A stretch of 64,000 bases of DNA from Pleurotus djamor (GCA_029747585.1 JAPEVF010000056.1:62001-126000); one strand, 5' to 3'. Positions 48,201-61,294 are shown, counted from the first letter of the stretch. Translations and numbers: made by a program. The notes: generated by a model not told the origin, from the sequence alone.

Positions 48201-50077
48201 CGGAAATGTTTCCTCGTCCAACGGATTATCTACAGCCCCAGAAATCATCGGCCTGGCTTGAAAGAGCTCGACAGCTTGCGGTAACTGGTGAAAAGAAGGT
48301 GGAACCGTTTAACTTCCGGGCCGAATCGTGCGTTAAGCTAAACAATGTCGAATCAGCGCGCCGGCTGCTGGATAATATGTACAACCAGATGCAGGTGGAT
48401 AAGATGGCGGATTCGTTGCAGAGACTTGCGCCACCTACTCCGGAGAAGGTCGAGAGACCGACGTTCCTGTTCACGGTAAAGATCGTGATGGCGGAGGACT
48501 TGGTACCTCTGGATACCAGCCCTTCGGCAAAACTCGACACATTTGTCACGCTGAGTGATGAAGCGGGGAATCGACTGGCTAAGACGCGGACCATATACGA
48601 GACCCTCAACCCAAGATGTAAGTGTTTTTGACCCAATATTTATTCCATTATCAACGCCGACGTTGCACCTACGTAGGGGACGAAACCTTCGACCTCTCCG
48701 TCGATAAACCTCTATGGCTGATGCTGAGTGTTCGCGACCGTGCATTGGTGGGCAAGCACGATACGGTTGGGCGAGACTACCTTTGCTTAGACCCTCGTCG
48801 GTTTGGCGACTTCCTTGTGCACGACATGTGGCTCAAGCTGGACACGCAAGGACGCGTCCTTGTTCGCATAAGTATGGAGGGCGAGAAGGACGACATCCAG
48901 TTCTACTTCGGCAGAGCTTTCCGGTCGTTGAAGAGGGCCGAAAGCGATATGGTCCGAATATTCATTGATAAGGTGAGCGTCATGTCTCTTGTTGACCTTG
49001 GATCGGCGGACTCAGGGTATGTTAGATGGCACCATTCATCCAGCAATGCATATCTCGACCCGTCTTGAAGAGCCTTGTGAAATCCGGCGCATCTGGGCTG
49101 GACTACAACAAGGCTCTAGGCGGCATGACTTCATTGTACAAACAAGCTATCGGCGCAACCGCCAGCGAAGTTCAGATACCTCTACCGCACGAGGAGAAGC
49201 CTCGTATACGTCCTGAAGACCTCTCGGACGTAGAAATAGAGCAGGCCATAGCTCCCCTCCTCGACTACTTCGACGCCAACCTTCAAACTCTCAATACTTA
49301 CCTCAGCGATACGACGAAAGAGATGGTAATGACTAGAGTATGGAAGGAGGTTCTGACTGTGATTGAGGCCTTACTCATCCCTCCACTCTCCGATGTCTCG
49401 AGTGACATGAAGCCATTGAGCGACAAGGAAGTGGATATTGCCTTCAAGTGGTTGAAGGTACGTTCATATATAGGGGTATATCGGCCGATTCCCATCTCCG
49501 TTTGCTAGTTCCTCCGCGACTACTTCTACGCCGGTGGAGAAGGGCCTGTACCATTGGAAGTGCTGCAGAACCAGAAATATCGCGACATCGTTTCCATTCG
49601 CTTGTACTACGATTGGCACACGTACGTCCATCTCTTTTTAAAGTCAGTTCACTTACGAATCGCCCTTTACAGTGATGCGCTGATGGAAGAATGTGTCCGT
49701 ATGATGCAGCAAAGCCTACGCTCTGTACCCACCATGAAGAAGCGCGCCAAGAGTGTATACCAGCAACGGAACCTTGGTACGATAAAGCAGCGTAAAAAGG
49801 TCAAGAAAGAGGAGAAGGAGGTCGGGAATGGGGAAACTATAATGCGTATCCTCCGAATGCGGTGCGGCTGTCATTTTGCATGCCATCTCGACGATGTGCT
49901 GATTGTTGTCTTAGGCCTGGAACGTCTGACTTCATCGCTCAGCAACTGCAAATAACTGCGGCGATGCAAGCAGAACAAGAGCAACGCGCCAAGGAGCTGG
50001 AGGCGCGTAAAGCCCAACGACCACTATCAAGCATGCGACGTGACCAACTCCCTCCCGTTCCACCGCTACCTCAGTAA
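45256..50077 (+). CDS. Unc13/Munc13-like exocytosis protein (MHD1-C2-MHD2)
   Basis: Fungal Unc13-like proteins act at the plasma membrane in vesicle fusion and cell-wall integrity. The probable start is MSRRSYNSVAHEKRLSSH at 45256, with an intron leading to LLSHIIQPKPAESP (about 45471). The N-terminal part has SLSDMFKDIRDGSKNLKYP, then MAAFWNQFMTDSF. The first Munc13-homology region includes SHIDLINECALRWRIGHTY, IVKVIQEIDVESWP and LFNVFLSSLYHAME. VEQYCRSIEELFMTEMFP follows. A C2 domain at about 48460-48960 reads FTVKIVMAEDLVPLD, KLDTFVTLSDE and TIYETLNPRWDETFD. MHD2 follows: MAPFIQQCISRPVL, AIAPLLDYFDANLQTL and IEALLIPPLSD, then FLRDYFYAGGEGPVPLEVL. A Lys/Glu-rich tail ends PLPQ, stop at 50077. 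At least twelve introns; total about 1,380 residues. The start exon is the least certain. Confidence 0.87.
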
Positions 50078-50454
50078 TTGGATCTTCCTTACTACTAATG
50101 ATTTCTCCCATGTATCAGTTTTGCTATTGTTGACATTTGAACATTTGAGTTTCGATACCTATTTGTATACCATACTATACCATCTCTTCTGATCCTCTGT
50201 CATTGTTTGTCGATCTAGTATGTCCATGGCCAACGTGGAGTGCTCAGTCGTTAACACCCGACTCCAATCGGTCTTTACATTCCGTTCGCACTTCAGAGGC
50301 GGGAAGAACAGGCTGGCTACGCATCGGGATCAAATGAATTTCAAGAAACTCGCCGCTATTATAGCGACGGACCGTTGTTCACTAAGTCATTTACATCGTG
50401 TGGTAGACTAGGTACATATGCGCGTATGGTGTGCCAGTGGATAACTGGTGTCTA
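50078..50454. other. 3' flank of the Unc13-like gene
   Basis: No gene is supported. The right inverted repeat copy begins just beyond it. Confidence 0.4.
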
Positions 50455-51528
50455 CTCGCTCAGAACACGAAAACTCAACCTCCTACCTCTCCCCCATCGC
50501 TTATATGAAGCGGATGGTAGGCGAGGTAGGAGGAAAAGTGGTGTATTTTGAGGTGAGTCGACCGTGTCTTGACGTCGTACGATCGTTCGGGTCTTGAAGT
50601 CGTCCGAGTCGGCTTGTGGGGCCCTCGATCTGTAAACGAGGTCAGAGGAACTCACACAGAAAGCTTCCACACCCCGTCCCATGCCTACAATATAGAGATT
50701 GGTGGTCAGTATCTCGCGAGTAATCACACAGAAATAAATGACTCACCCCCCCAGAACGCCGTCATGCCCTGGCCTGAAACACACCNTCCACTGGTTCTCG
50801 ACAAAGCTTTCCCGACGAGGAATGAGCCCCACCCGGTTTGAGCGTAGGGACACGCCCCGCGGTCCTAGCCCGTGAGCCATTGCGTTTCCGCTATGCACCG
50901 CCCGCGTGGCGGACCAGCCGCTTCACACTTCGGGTACATGGGAGGGACCCCCCAGCCTAATCCCCGCAGGGTTAGCCAGGGTCAGTCTAAAGTGCCCAGT
51001 CGTGCCGACGACATCCTCCTTCTGAAAAGGTATGTCAGTAAACGATGTCACGAGAAGAAGAAGAAATATGATAACTCACCTCCTCACTGTGCTCACCCAG
51101 AACCCTGTACACCCTCTGAGGGATGATTTGTCCCGGGAAAGCGGACCACGTCTCTGCGTTAACAGAGACGAAGCCATATCCCTTAGGACAAGACCATCCC
51201 AGCAACTGACCCTAGGCAGAGGACCCCATCGTCTGTGAAGACGATAGAATCATACGATAGGGCTGTCACCTTTACATATGTGCATCAGCGCGTAGCATGT
51301 GCGAGGTGGCAACACCCGGAGGCGTATATCCCAAAGTACAGGAGGGTGAGCACTAAATACCGCAACCCACTCACTCGAACCCCCGCAACCCCCACTTACC
51401 ATGCAAGTACCTCTTTCCTGGGGAAAAGAGAGGAAAGAAATGACTGGCTTTTATGTGTTTCTGCGATGGGCGATTGGTCATATCCGCTTCTGGCTGTGTT
51501 GCATTGCTAGATTGTTGGTAAACGATCG
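50455..51528 (-). repeat. About 1.07-kb dispersed element, right copy of an inverted pair
   Basis: This is the reverse-orientation partner of 40325-41393. Matching landmarks, read on the minus strand, include GTACTTGCATGG near its start, TCCCGGGACAAATCATCCCT, the FRLTLANPAGIRLGG core and GAGAGGTAGGAGG near its end. The intron-like segments keep their donors, branch-like TTTACTGACAT and acceptors (TTTTGTAG in one copy, CTTTTCAG in the other) although the bases between differ more than the flanks. One N at 50786 breaks the core frame. Confidence 0.8.
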
Positions 51529-52673
51529 AAGAGGTGAAGGCGTGACGCAAGACGCGTCGGTGCCAGCGAAGCCGCGATGTCATGTGTTCGCTACCCCTCC
51601 TGACTCCTGCTACTCTCCTGACTCCCGTATCCTGTAGCGCCCCAGCGCTTCGGCCGCCGCCGTGGTTCAAACTTGGTTCACAAGTACTACGACGTCCTCA
51701 ACTTCGCAACTTTCGTTGATAACGAACTTACTCAATCCATCCATGGACTCGCGCGCTGATTCTTTCAGAATCTCGTCTTTCCTTCTGGCCCACTCTCTAC
51801 CCTCACTCGGCGGAAGAACTCTGTGCGCTTTCTCCCATACACATTTGATACACGTTGTGGCGGCGTTTAGCCTTCTACGATTCTACCTACCATCAAGCCT
51901 CCGATGATGAGCTGTTATGTGCATTCTCGGCGCTGATATCTTGCGCAATGCAGAATCAATCATCGCAGCCAAACTATGGCCACGCTGCTACCACATGCTG
52001 CAAGGGAGACCAAGCAAGTTGACGCCTAACACCAGCTGAGGCTCGCGGTTTCTTCCTACGCTTTTCGTAATTGTCATGAAATTGGCACTCGGCTTCGGCG
52101 CCCAGGTACCTATTTCTGGCGAAATTGTAACTCTCGTCTTCTTGGGGCTCTGTTGACTCTTCGGTTCATCCTATCAAATCAGCTCCATTGGATGGACATC
52201 CATCCGTCATCACCTTCATTATCGTTGATGTCCTCATGTGGTACGCTGGTCTCCCAGTCTCTGAACATGCTCCATGCGTATATATAGCATCTTTTCGACA
52301 ATTATTTAGGTTCAGTGTTCGAATCACAACATCAGATCATGCCGTCGAAGGTAGAAGTCCGGCCGGGTGTTCTTCGATGCCTTCCTCCGTGTATCTGTTT
52401 CCACGTTTTAACTTTTCCAACACAGACTCTCGCCTACAGTCCTGGTAAGCTTCACACAGTCGTTCCACTTGTTCGCACAACTCATCATGTCGTCCTGCTC
52501 AGCTCTCCACCTTTCCATCTGCCAACCGTAGGCATTGATCTGTCTGTAGCACCTTCCAATATATATTTTTGGTTCCCCGTCTTCACCGCTCGGTCATAGT
52601 GGTGCTTCGTGGTCCATCTGATCGTTCACTGTTCTGTTCTTCGTCTCATTGCAGCTAAAAAAANGGTGTTTAG
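51529..52673. other. Intergenic region, no supported gene
   Basis: Short plus-strand frames such as 51662-51907 have no domain. The region is pyrimidine-rich in parts and leads to the promoter of the first DUF6534 gene. Confidence 0.4.
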
Positions 52674-52681
52674 TATAAAAG
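52674..52681 (+). promoter_or_regulatory. TATA box of DUF6534 gene A
   Basis: TATAAAAG lies 74 bases before the ATG at 52748. The paralogue has the same motif 76 bases before its ATG. Confidence 0.6.
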
Positions 52682-52747
52682 TCCGAGGTTACACATACAC
52701 GCCACACCTTCACATCTCGTTCCCTCCGTGTTGGCGATCGTTCCACT

Positions 52748-54693
52748 ATGACCTCTGAATCCGGTCCCTTGGACGACCTTGCTGCGACTCCTCACTTTCT
52801 TTCCCCGCTCCTTGTTGGTTCGTCCCCACATGGAATACAAAGAGCTTATCTCTAACCTTCTCTGTCCTATAGGAACCATGCTTACTTGCGCGTCAGTGTA
52901 CCGATTACGCCAGCGAAGTCAGTTCCCCATCACTCTTTACTCACATCGTGGTCAGTCTCTACGGCGTCATGCTTGGACAAGCCGTCTGGTATTTTAGATG
53001 CTGTGAGGGCGATTCGTCCGCTTTCCGAGTGTTGGTACGCTGACCCGTCGCGATTCTATCAATACAATCGCTCACACATGCCCGTAGGTTGTGGCGGTAT
53101 TGTTCGTCCCCCTACGAATTATTTATCTGCGTGGCTCCGTTCTGAGGAGGTTTTTGCCTGTTTTTTGTTAGAGTCCTCGACGGCATACAGACCGTTGGAC
53201 TGGCGCAGGGCAGTCTGATCATGTATCTTAGAAAAGGTCTTGATTTGGATCTACCCGTGTAAGTAACACCTTCCCGAGGCTTGCTGTTGCTAACGCCTAA
53301 TGCTATGTAGGAGCATACTGGTGTGTTCGTTCGGCTCCTCCTCTGTCTCTTCGACATCTAACGCCCCGACCATGCTCCTCTCAGCTCGACACTTTTTCTG
53401 TGGTAAGTATCATTCACCTTTTGCGTGTGCAAATGTTGACGAATCGTCTCCTTAGTCGGTTATTATGCTATTGGTGCATTGGTTCGTCCAATTCATCGTG
53501 GATATGCATTGTTCTCAGCAATTTATATCCAGCGCATTCGTGTACCGCGTGTGGTTAAGTGAGTCATCGTTGTTCGATGTGCCCTTAGTTCATGCCACTT
53601 ATGGTGTCGAAGTGAGTAACAAGCGTCAGTACTTGACCATAGCCTTGGTAGGTATTTCATTGTCTGGGTTGTCGGATGCTCACCGTTTCGCACAGAGTGT
53701 TTTGGTCTTGGGCCGATTTGGTATGCGGCTGTTTAACGAAGCCACCGTTCTCCACTCATCATGTCATCCAACAGTGATATCAATGGGTACGCCTTTCGTC
53801 TTGTTTCGCGCCTCTGGTTACAGATCAAACATCTATTCTGGCGGGCAGTGTTTAACATCAACATGTGAGTCCAGAATGCTCTCGGCCTGAGGAGTCGTCT
53901 AAATCTCCCTCTTTCCGCAGCGCGAGAGAGAAGATGGCCTCGAAGTTACACAACGAGTTTAGCAACGTGGGTCTGGACCGAACCGTAACTTTCGGTATTA
54001 CTCATTATCTTGCATCTAGGTGACTGGCTCGGTGTCGATGATCATCTCGGCAATTTGTGACATCCTTATTGCGATCGCCATGGCTCTGTGTCTGAGACAA
54101 CAACGCTCAGGGCACATATGGTGGGAAGTCTTTCCTGCGCGATGGGTATCGATATTAACGAAGGAAATCGCTTCGACCTCTAGGCTCTCTGGCCGGACGA
54201 AGATGCTGGTATCGAAGCTCATCACGTACTTTGTTGGAGTAGGAGCCCTTACCAGGTCGGAGCCTGACACACTTCAAGAGTTTGCTTGATCACTGACTCT
54301 TAGGTGATTGATGATCGATGATTACCCAGTATCTTCGCGCTGTTGATCACGATTTCGGTGTGTTCATCATCTTTGTTATTATTCCTCTTGATTGATAAGT
54401 TTGGGTTTCCCTCAGTGGATCGCCATGCCGCGGAATTTAATTTTCTTGGCCTTCCATTCCGTCCTCAGTAAACGTGCGTCGTTTCTATTCTACTCTACTT
54501 TGATATGCGTAAGTCAATTTACTGACCAATTTCTCCGGAATCGTAGTCTACGGAAACTCTCTTCTTGTGATGTACGTTTATACTTCGCTCTGACTGATGC
54601 TCGTTGAACTCACCTCTAGTCTTCATTCTTAGTCTGAACTCAAGACGGCACTTACTTGATACCTCTTCTACTATGATGATGATTAGTCTCTAG
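52748..54693 (+). CDS. DUF6534 multi-pass membrane protein, tandem copy A
   Basis: This is a basidiomycete-expanded membrane family of unknown function. The start is MTSESGPLDDLAATPHFL then SPLLVG; an intron leads to TMLTCASV and another to LYGVMLGQAVWYFR and EGDSSAFRVL. After further short introns come VLDGIQTVGLAQGSLIM and YLRKGLDLDLPV, then a stretch around 53460-53560 containing GYYAIGALVRP. The C-terminal DUF6534 region reads VSMIISAICDILIAIAMAL (about 54020), LVSKLITYFVGVGALTR, IAMPRNLIFLAFHSVLSK and VYGNSLLV. A last exon gives LNSRRHLLDTSSTMM, stop at 54693. About ten very short introns break it, and not all splice sites could be fixed, so a pseudogene cannot be excluded. A paralogue with the same order lies 3.3 kb downstream. 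Confidence 0.55.
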
Positions 54694-55929
54694 CATCCGC
54701 AGAAAATATCAGCAACTTTCCTTGATATCAAGGTTCCATGAGCTCAGAGTAGGCATTTACTGTTTGCGTTACTTCCATAGGCTTGCTTTCTATCAAACAT
54801 CGCATAAGCCCTGTCGTGTGATACCACCGAAGTCTTGTCCCCTTTCCTGTGACTGTACTCCAGAGCATGTGTGTCACCGATGCCTCGAATTGCTATAACA
54901 GCCATGCATAAAGCTTCATTAGAAGCTTGAAGGAACTCTCAGCAGCATACGAATGGGTACTTAGCCCCTCGCAGGTGTCTCATTCAAAGCTTCCGTGGTC
55001 AGGTACAGCGGCCCGACTTCACAGCTACCACTGATCTTTCTACTTTCCTCGCCCTTCAAGATAGAAAACCTGGAGAAAACCGTCTGCAAGAATCGAAAAC
55101 AACTTCGCCTGCGCTTTCCCATACGCTCATTGCAACTTTTCCGTACTTACTTCTGTCGAGGCTTCGAGCTATGACGCCTTGCGAGGACTCAAATTGGCAT
55201 TGTTCAGTTCTCTCGCGTTCACCACGCGAACGGCTGTTCTCGGACTCTGTGGAGAAATGGAAATGCACAGGCATCCTCACACAATTTGGTCTATGGTTCT
55301 AACGGCTTCGATGCCAAGATTCGAGCTGTAATGGAGACCCCGCATTATTTCCGGTGTTTTCTACCCAGACCCTCTCTCAAGTCTCAATCATGCTCAAGCA
55401 GCCCCGCATTTCTCGCCTTGATGCTGGCGTGTGCACATATATGGTGAGGCTTGGGCCTCTCATGTTCTTCGGATACTGCTCACATTTGTTTTTGTTAAGC
55501 TTTGTCGACCGCCATACCCACCCGCACCTCCGTGATCGTTTTGTTCCTGATCCGTTTGTATGTCTAGAACCTCTTCGACGCTTCCTTGAGTTCAATGTTG
55601 GTTCAATGATCAGATCACTGATGCTCAGATTCCGTCAAAGGTCGTCCCATCATCGATTTTTATCCGTGATCTTCAATACCAATACAAACTTCACAACTGG
55701 CGCCTTGGTAGCAGCGCCGCTTCCACTCACTTTCACGCTTCAACTTGCCATTACTCTCCTCAATTACCCTGCTGTCATCTGAACTTAGATTAATACCCCG
55801 AACACCAACTCAATTTTTTNGACCGCCCATCTCAAGCACTGCTTCGGCCGCCAGCGCTCGTTGGTTCCATCTGATAGTCACCTCTGTTCATCATCCTGTT
55901 ACTCCCAATACGCACAAAAAGGGTTCCTT
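54694..55929. other. Spacer between the DUF6534 paralogues with an unassigned open frame
   Basis: A plus-strand frame of 142 codons at 55354-55782 reads ISRLDAGVCTYMVRLGP and LRRFLEFNVGSMIRSL. Some upstream text (about 55030-55300) is also open on this strand. It has no domain that I recognise. It may be a relic of a third gene or simply non-coding. Confidence 0.35.
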
Positions 55930-55937
55930 TATAAAAG
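55930..55937 (+). promoter_or_regulatory. TATA box of DUF6534 gene B
   Basis: TATAAAAG lies 76 bases before the ATG at 56006, nearly the same spacing as in the upstream paralogue. Confidence 0.6.
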
Positions 55938-56005
55938 GCACACAGCTCCATGTCTTCCTAAGTTGCACTTGTCTCCTTTCTTCTTCCTTGGGCAATTCTC
56001 CCACT

Positions 56006-57971
56006 ATGACCAAGCTCGCATCGGCTCCCTCGGACATTGCCCCTGCAATTTCAAGCTTTTTGTCCCCACTGCTCATCGGTTCGTCAATGGCATGATACGA
56101 TGAAAACAAGCTCGCTCTGATACTATCAATCTGACCTCCGTTACAGGGACGATCCTTACTTGCCCGTCAGTGTTCTGTTTACTTGAATGGAGGCCGTTCA
56201 AGCTGATCAATCCTCCTTTGCATCTCAGACTGTACGGTATCATGCTTGGGCAGTCCACCTGGTACTTTCGATACTATGAAGGTGATTCGACCACTCTCCG
56301 AACACTGGTAAGTTCCATTTGCGACCTCATGAGCACCTTATCGACCCACTTATCCATATACGCCCGTAGGTTGTATTGGTATTGTTCGTCCAATCATAGA
56401 AGGTTTCCGCGAGGCCTCTTTGACGTGGTTCTCGGCTTCACTTCCAGATTGCTCGATGGGATACAGACTGTCGGACTGGCGCAGGGAACTCTAACAATGT
56501 ATCTTCGAAAGGGCATTGACCTTGATCTACCTACGTGAGCGAGGGATGCCAGATTATGCGTTACTGACGCTTAAGCCTGACGCTGTGTAGGGCTATCCTG
56601 GTGTGTCCGCTCATCATGTTGCGCAGAGTCGCTCTGCCCCTACTACAATCTTATTCTCAGGTCGACATATTCTCTGTGGTAAGGTTTCTTCCCTTCTATC
56701 AATTACACGGCTCACAGGCAGTCCTTTCAGTCAATCATCGTGCTATTGGTGCATTGGTAAGTCTAAGTAGCCATGGATGTCGCACATGCTCAGTTACGTC
56801 TGTGTAGTGCGTTTGTTCACCGCGTATGGCTAAGTGAGCGATCGATTTTGCGCTTCGAGTGCAACGCTAATGGCTTTTTTTCAATAAGTGAGCAAGAAGC
56901 ATCGTTACATGACAGCAACTCTGGTGGGCATTTTGGATCGTTGTTCGCCCCTCAACCGCTTACTTCGTCACAAACTAGATTGTCCTGATCTTGGGTCGTT
57001 TTGGTAAGTTAGTTTCAACAACGGTATAAACTCTGGGCTCATCACCTCGCTTGCAGCTTCGTCGTTAGGTATGCTCTTCTCGTAACTTCCCCAGATTCGT
57101 TTACGGAGCATGCCCTTTTGATTGGACAGCTATTGACATTGACATGTACGTCGTCCCATCGAGAATCGTCCGCCAGAGCCTCAAACCCTTAGTAGCGCGT
57201 ACGTCAAGACGTCGTTCAAGTTACACGATAAATTTAGCGATGTAAGTATACAACAAACAAGCTCTCATTCCACTTTACTCATTCCCGACTCCATCTAGGT
57301 CTCTGGCGCGGTGGAGATGGTCACCGCGGCGCTGAGTGACATTATCATTGCAATTTCTATGGCCGTCTATTTGAGCAAACTCAATAGAGAATACTCGGAG
57401 TTCCATCGGTAGGGGTTGGCTATTTCTTCACGCTCAGCGAATTGATGATTGATGTTGATGCTTGGGTTGTTCGTTCCTTCACTGCTGTAGGAGTCGGACG
57501 AATGTTTTGATTTCAAAGTTCATCACTTATTTTATTGGGATCGGGGCCCTGACCAGGTTGTGTTCAGACACCCCCATAGACTCGACTCGTTTCTAACCCC
57601 CAGGGCATGTAGCATCTTTGTATTGTTGATCATGATCTCGGTACGTCTCTTACTCTCGTCTCTTCGTACGTGCTCATCTTCTTTAATCTTCCTAGTGGAT
57701 GATCATGCCGAAGAACTTNGGTCTTTTTCACCTTCCATTCCGTCCTCAGTAAACGTAACCGCTACTGCTTTCTCCCTGGGAGTTGTGAACGCTAACTGAG
57801 TCCTGCATTGTAGTATATGGGAACTCGCTGCTTGTGATTTAAGTCTTCGCGTTTTTCCAGTTTTTTTTGGGCTTACTGACAGGAAAACTCAAAAAACTCA
57901 GCCTTAACTCACGGCGGCGAAGACGAGATTTCGATGACACTGGCTATCTATTGAACATTTATAGTCAATGA
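56006..57971 (+). CDS. DUF6534 multi-pass membrane protein, tandem copy B
   Basis: This is the second paralogue. The start is MTKLASAPSDIAPAISSFL then SPLLIG; an intron leads to TILTCPSV and another to LYGIMLGQSTWYFRYYEGD. The next exons give LDGIQTVGLAQGTLTM and YLRKGIDLDLPT. A middle part with HRAIGALV corresponds to copy A. The DUF6534 region reads VEMVTAALSDIIIAISMAV (about 57310), LISKFITYFIGIGALTR, SIFVLLIMISWMIMPKN, then a one-base problem at the N at 57719 before the LSK-VYGNSLLV equivalent. The last exon gives LNSRRRRRDFDDTGYL, stop at 57971. Intron positions match copy A where both can be read. The N and unclear middle exons mean activity of the gene is not proven. Confidence 0.5.
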
Positions 57972-58199
57972 CCGTGCGTTCATTGGTACTCGGATCACTC
58001 AAGTTGAACTTCGAACTGTAACAAAACGCGCGGTAATCACAAGAATGAATTGTATGTACTATTAATACGACGAGTGTCCCGGGACGAACATTGCTTTTTC
58101 ATGTCGTTGCTCTGTTTCCTATGCTATTCTGGATGCTTAATAATGTCGTGTATAAATTTAATGAGACATTACTGATGCTCGACTGCAGCTGTGCATGGT

Positions 58200-60800
58200 C
58201 TACCTCGTCGCGTCCTTCTCCCTTTCGCGAAGCTCTTGTTCAAACACAACATCAGCGTTGCGACCCTTGACTTCGGGGAGTAGAAACCAAGTAACCACTA
58301 GTAATGTACCGTCGCAGTTTAATCGTCAGAATACACAGATGCGGACACGAGAAACGAGCGGGGGAGTGGAGGCACGAACCTGCCGTCGCTAAACACGCGC
58401 CGAAGAAGACTGATCAACAACAACAACGAAGCAAAGTTAGAACGATGAAACCTACGACACGAAGGCGCTAATCAAATCAACGTACCCCATAAGACGATCG
58501 GCGTACCAACCGTATGCGCAAGCTGGTTGAAAAGCAAAGAAGATATAATTGCGCCACATCGACCGCTGGCAGCGGAGAGCCCATGCCCCAACGCTCGGTA
58601 ACGCGATGGGTACAGCTCTGCCGGGATTATCTGGAATTGAAACGACCCTTGAATCCGAGGGGAAAAGTAAGAGAAAAAAGCACGAGGACATACATAGATC
58701 GTCCTTCAAATGACGTTAGTCAGGACACGAAAGGAATGGGTACAACGTACATGTTGGCGCCAAAGTTGAAAAAGAACTACGTGAAGAAATGGGGTTAGGA
58801 AAGATGAACACGGTGAAATATATGTACAGGGGGGCTCACCTGAAGAAACGTGAAACAGGCGATGAACGATGCCTTATTCAATGTGTGGAACTTCGCAGCG
58901 AGGATGGCCACTAAAATGGAATGAGACATGTCATAGAGTACAGTCCAGTCGACTCTTGAGAAGGAACTCACTGAAAATCGCGGTCATCAAAGAACCTTGG
59001 ATCTGTATCCACTTCCTGCCCAATTTCTCGCTTGTCAAGATGGTGACATAGTAACCTTGAAGGCGGTTAATCAGGCGCACGAATTTAAAGAAACCATAGA
59101 GGGAGTTGGTGCGTACCTGGTAAGAAACCAAGTACGGTGATGATCAGGCTACCCACGGATACACGGATTAGCTTTTGCCATGGGGTTCCTGTAGATCCAT
59201 CGAAGCCGATTTGTTGAAGGACGAAGTTTTGGTTGAGATTGACGCCGAAGAAGCTAGGAGAGTGGTTAAGATAAAGATAAGAATGTTGTAAAGGGTAGAG
59301 GGATCGGTGGGACGTACGCGATGTTGGTGAAGAACCATGATAAACAAGTTCCGATCAAAAGCTTTGCGTGTCTCCATTCAGAGAAGTATTGAAGGAACTC
59401 TGCGCGGGGGCCATGTGCCTTCGAGTTGTCCGCGAACATTTCAAGGATAATTAATGGACGTACCGCGGATATGAGCCTTCTTGTGGTGGGCTGCGGTAGA
59501 AGGAGGTTGTGGCGACGCATCCTCCTCGAAGGCAGCTTCTTCATTTTTATGGTCATCCGCCCCCTCCTGGTTAGGGCTTCGATCGGCGTCTACATGGTTA
59601 ATCTTGTCGAGGTCTTGATATCGTCGACCGAAAGATAGGTGTAGGGGTGATTCAGGAAGGGTCAAGCGTTGGTAAACCGTGGCGAACGCGGGTATAAGTG
59701 AAATTGCGACCACGATCCTCCAAACTAAAGAGAGAGAAAAACTCAGAAGCCAAGCTTTACATATAAGAAGTCTTACAACGGCTTACCTGCGTCGAGTTGA
59801 TCAACCCGCCCTTCCTCGTGGATCATATGTTTATAGCCAGCAAGGACGATGATGGTGACCAAGTTCCCAGCCAAGTTTCCCCAGCCTTGCATGGCTGTTG
59901 TATATGCGAGCATGGCGCCGCGTCTGCGTGGTGTCGTGCGGTCAGATATGATGCTAGACGTCATGGGATAGTCTCCTCCCACGCCAATGCCGACGATGAT
60001 GCGGAAGACTGCGAGGTACACCAACGAAGCTGAGGGAGAGAGTTGCTCTAAATGGACGTTCAGGTGACGGAGGTATTCGAGGATGTTGGGAACTTACTGG
60101 TTGGCGTTGATAAGCAAAGGATGGTACCGATGATGATGGTGAGGAGCTCCTTCCCGTCTGAAACATGGGTTCATTCAGTTCGACGCGTAGCGAAGGAAAA
60201 GAAAATGAATATGAGTACATATTGCCTTCCGTCCGAATGCATCCCCGAGATATCCTATCGAAATCTTATGAGATATGAGGACAGATGCTGCGTGAATAAC
60301 GCACCGAATGTGACTTGACCGATGACACTGCCGATCAGAGCAGCCGACTTGAGAAACCCCTCCAACCGAGGTGGTAAAGCATGGCCAGCGAAAAGTTCGA
60401 ATTGGAGCATGGTCGAGAGAGGCTGTCTGATTGTTAGGAAAAACGAAGGCGTAGCATACGCAAGCGACTTACATTGATTACGAAGAGGTCGTAGGCTAGA
60501 TTTAGCGTAAGTAACGGAGACCAGTGGGCGTGAAAATAGGTGCGCACAGTCAAGAAAATTGCCCGTCTGGGGACGAAGCCGTCAGCAAGGGTAGAAGTAC
60601 TCTACAGGAAAATTGGTTGGAAAAGAGACACTTACAGCCGTAATCCCCAGCAGCTTCATGTCTGATTTGCTAAGGTAGTAGTCCGGTCGCTGTTTATCGT
60701 TCGAAGCTTTGACATTGTCCGCATCTTGAGTTGAAGTTTCCATCCTTGCCTCGAGTGGAAGGATTGGGAGGAACTCCGGGGAGCATTCGACGTTACTCAT
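58200..60800 (-). CDS. Phosphate:H+ symporter, PHO84-type major facilitator
   Basis: This plasma-membrane transporter takes up inorganic phosphate with protons. The start [15 protein letters not shown] at 60800 (or the in-frame Met at 60743) leads to [12 protein letters not shown] and, after introns, [10 protein letters not shown], the first membrane segment of the family. The best signature is [19 protein letters not shown] then [20 protein letters not shown]. Then come [35 protein letters not shown] and TLPESP. A charged central loop (about 59440-59650) contains acidic and Asn-rich text. The second half gives [32 protein letters not shown], the 58530-58620 exon with [20 protein letters not shown], and the last exon [19 protein letters not shown], stop at 58200. 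More than ten short introns. PHO regulation would be expected, but I did not establish a Pho4-type site. Confidence 0.9.
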
Positions 60801-61294
60801 GGAGAGAAGTTATACTTTCCATCTGTTCTTTGGATGACATGAGAAGCGAGACGCCGCCTTCCTTTGCTCCAGCTCCCAGGGCACCTCACGCGTGTTTCTC
60901 AGATGCAAAACAGTTTTTATTCCGAAAAAAGAACCATATGGCATACAAGGGCTATAGAGTAAAACGCGTCGTTAGATGGTAAGAGCTGAGGACTGCTTTG
61001 AAGAGGCTTACCATGTAAGTTATCCGCGCAAATGCAGCTACGTTGACCACTGAAGCACTCGAACGCGCCAACGCATTGATGGCCTACAGAAGGTCCTGAA
61101 ATAGCAGCAACTCGCAAACGTGCGTAAAGCAGCCAATCAAACTCAAGAGTTGTAGAATGTGTTTCAATGCACCATGTCGGGTCCCGCTGCTGTATTGAGG
61201 CCTGGAAAAGGTACGAAAGCCTCGGTTGTGTCGAATGGTGGTGGTATAGGGACGGCTTGAGACGGTTGCACGGTCCGGACAAGCGTTTGGCCTG

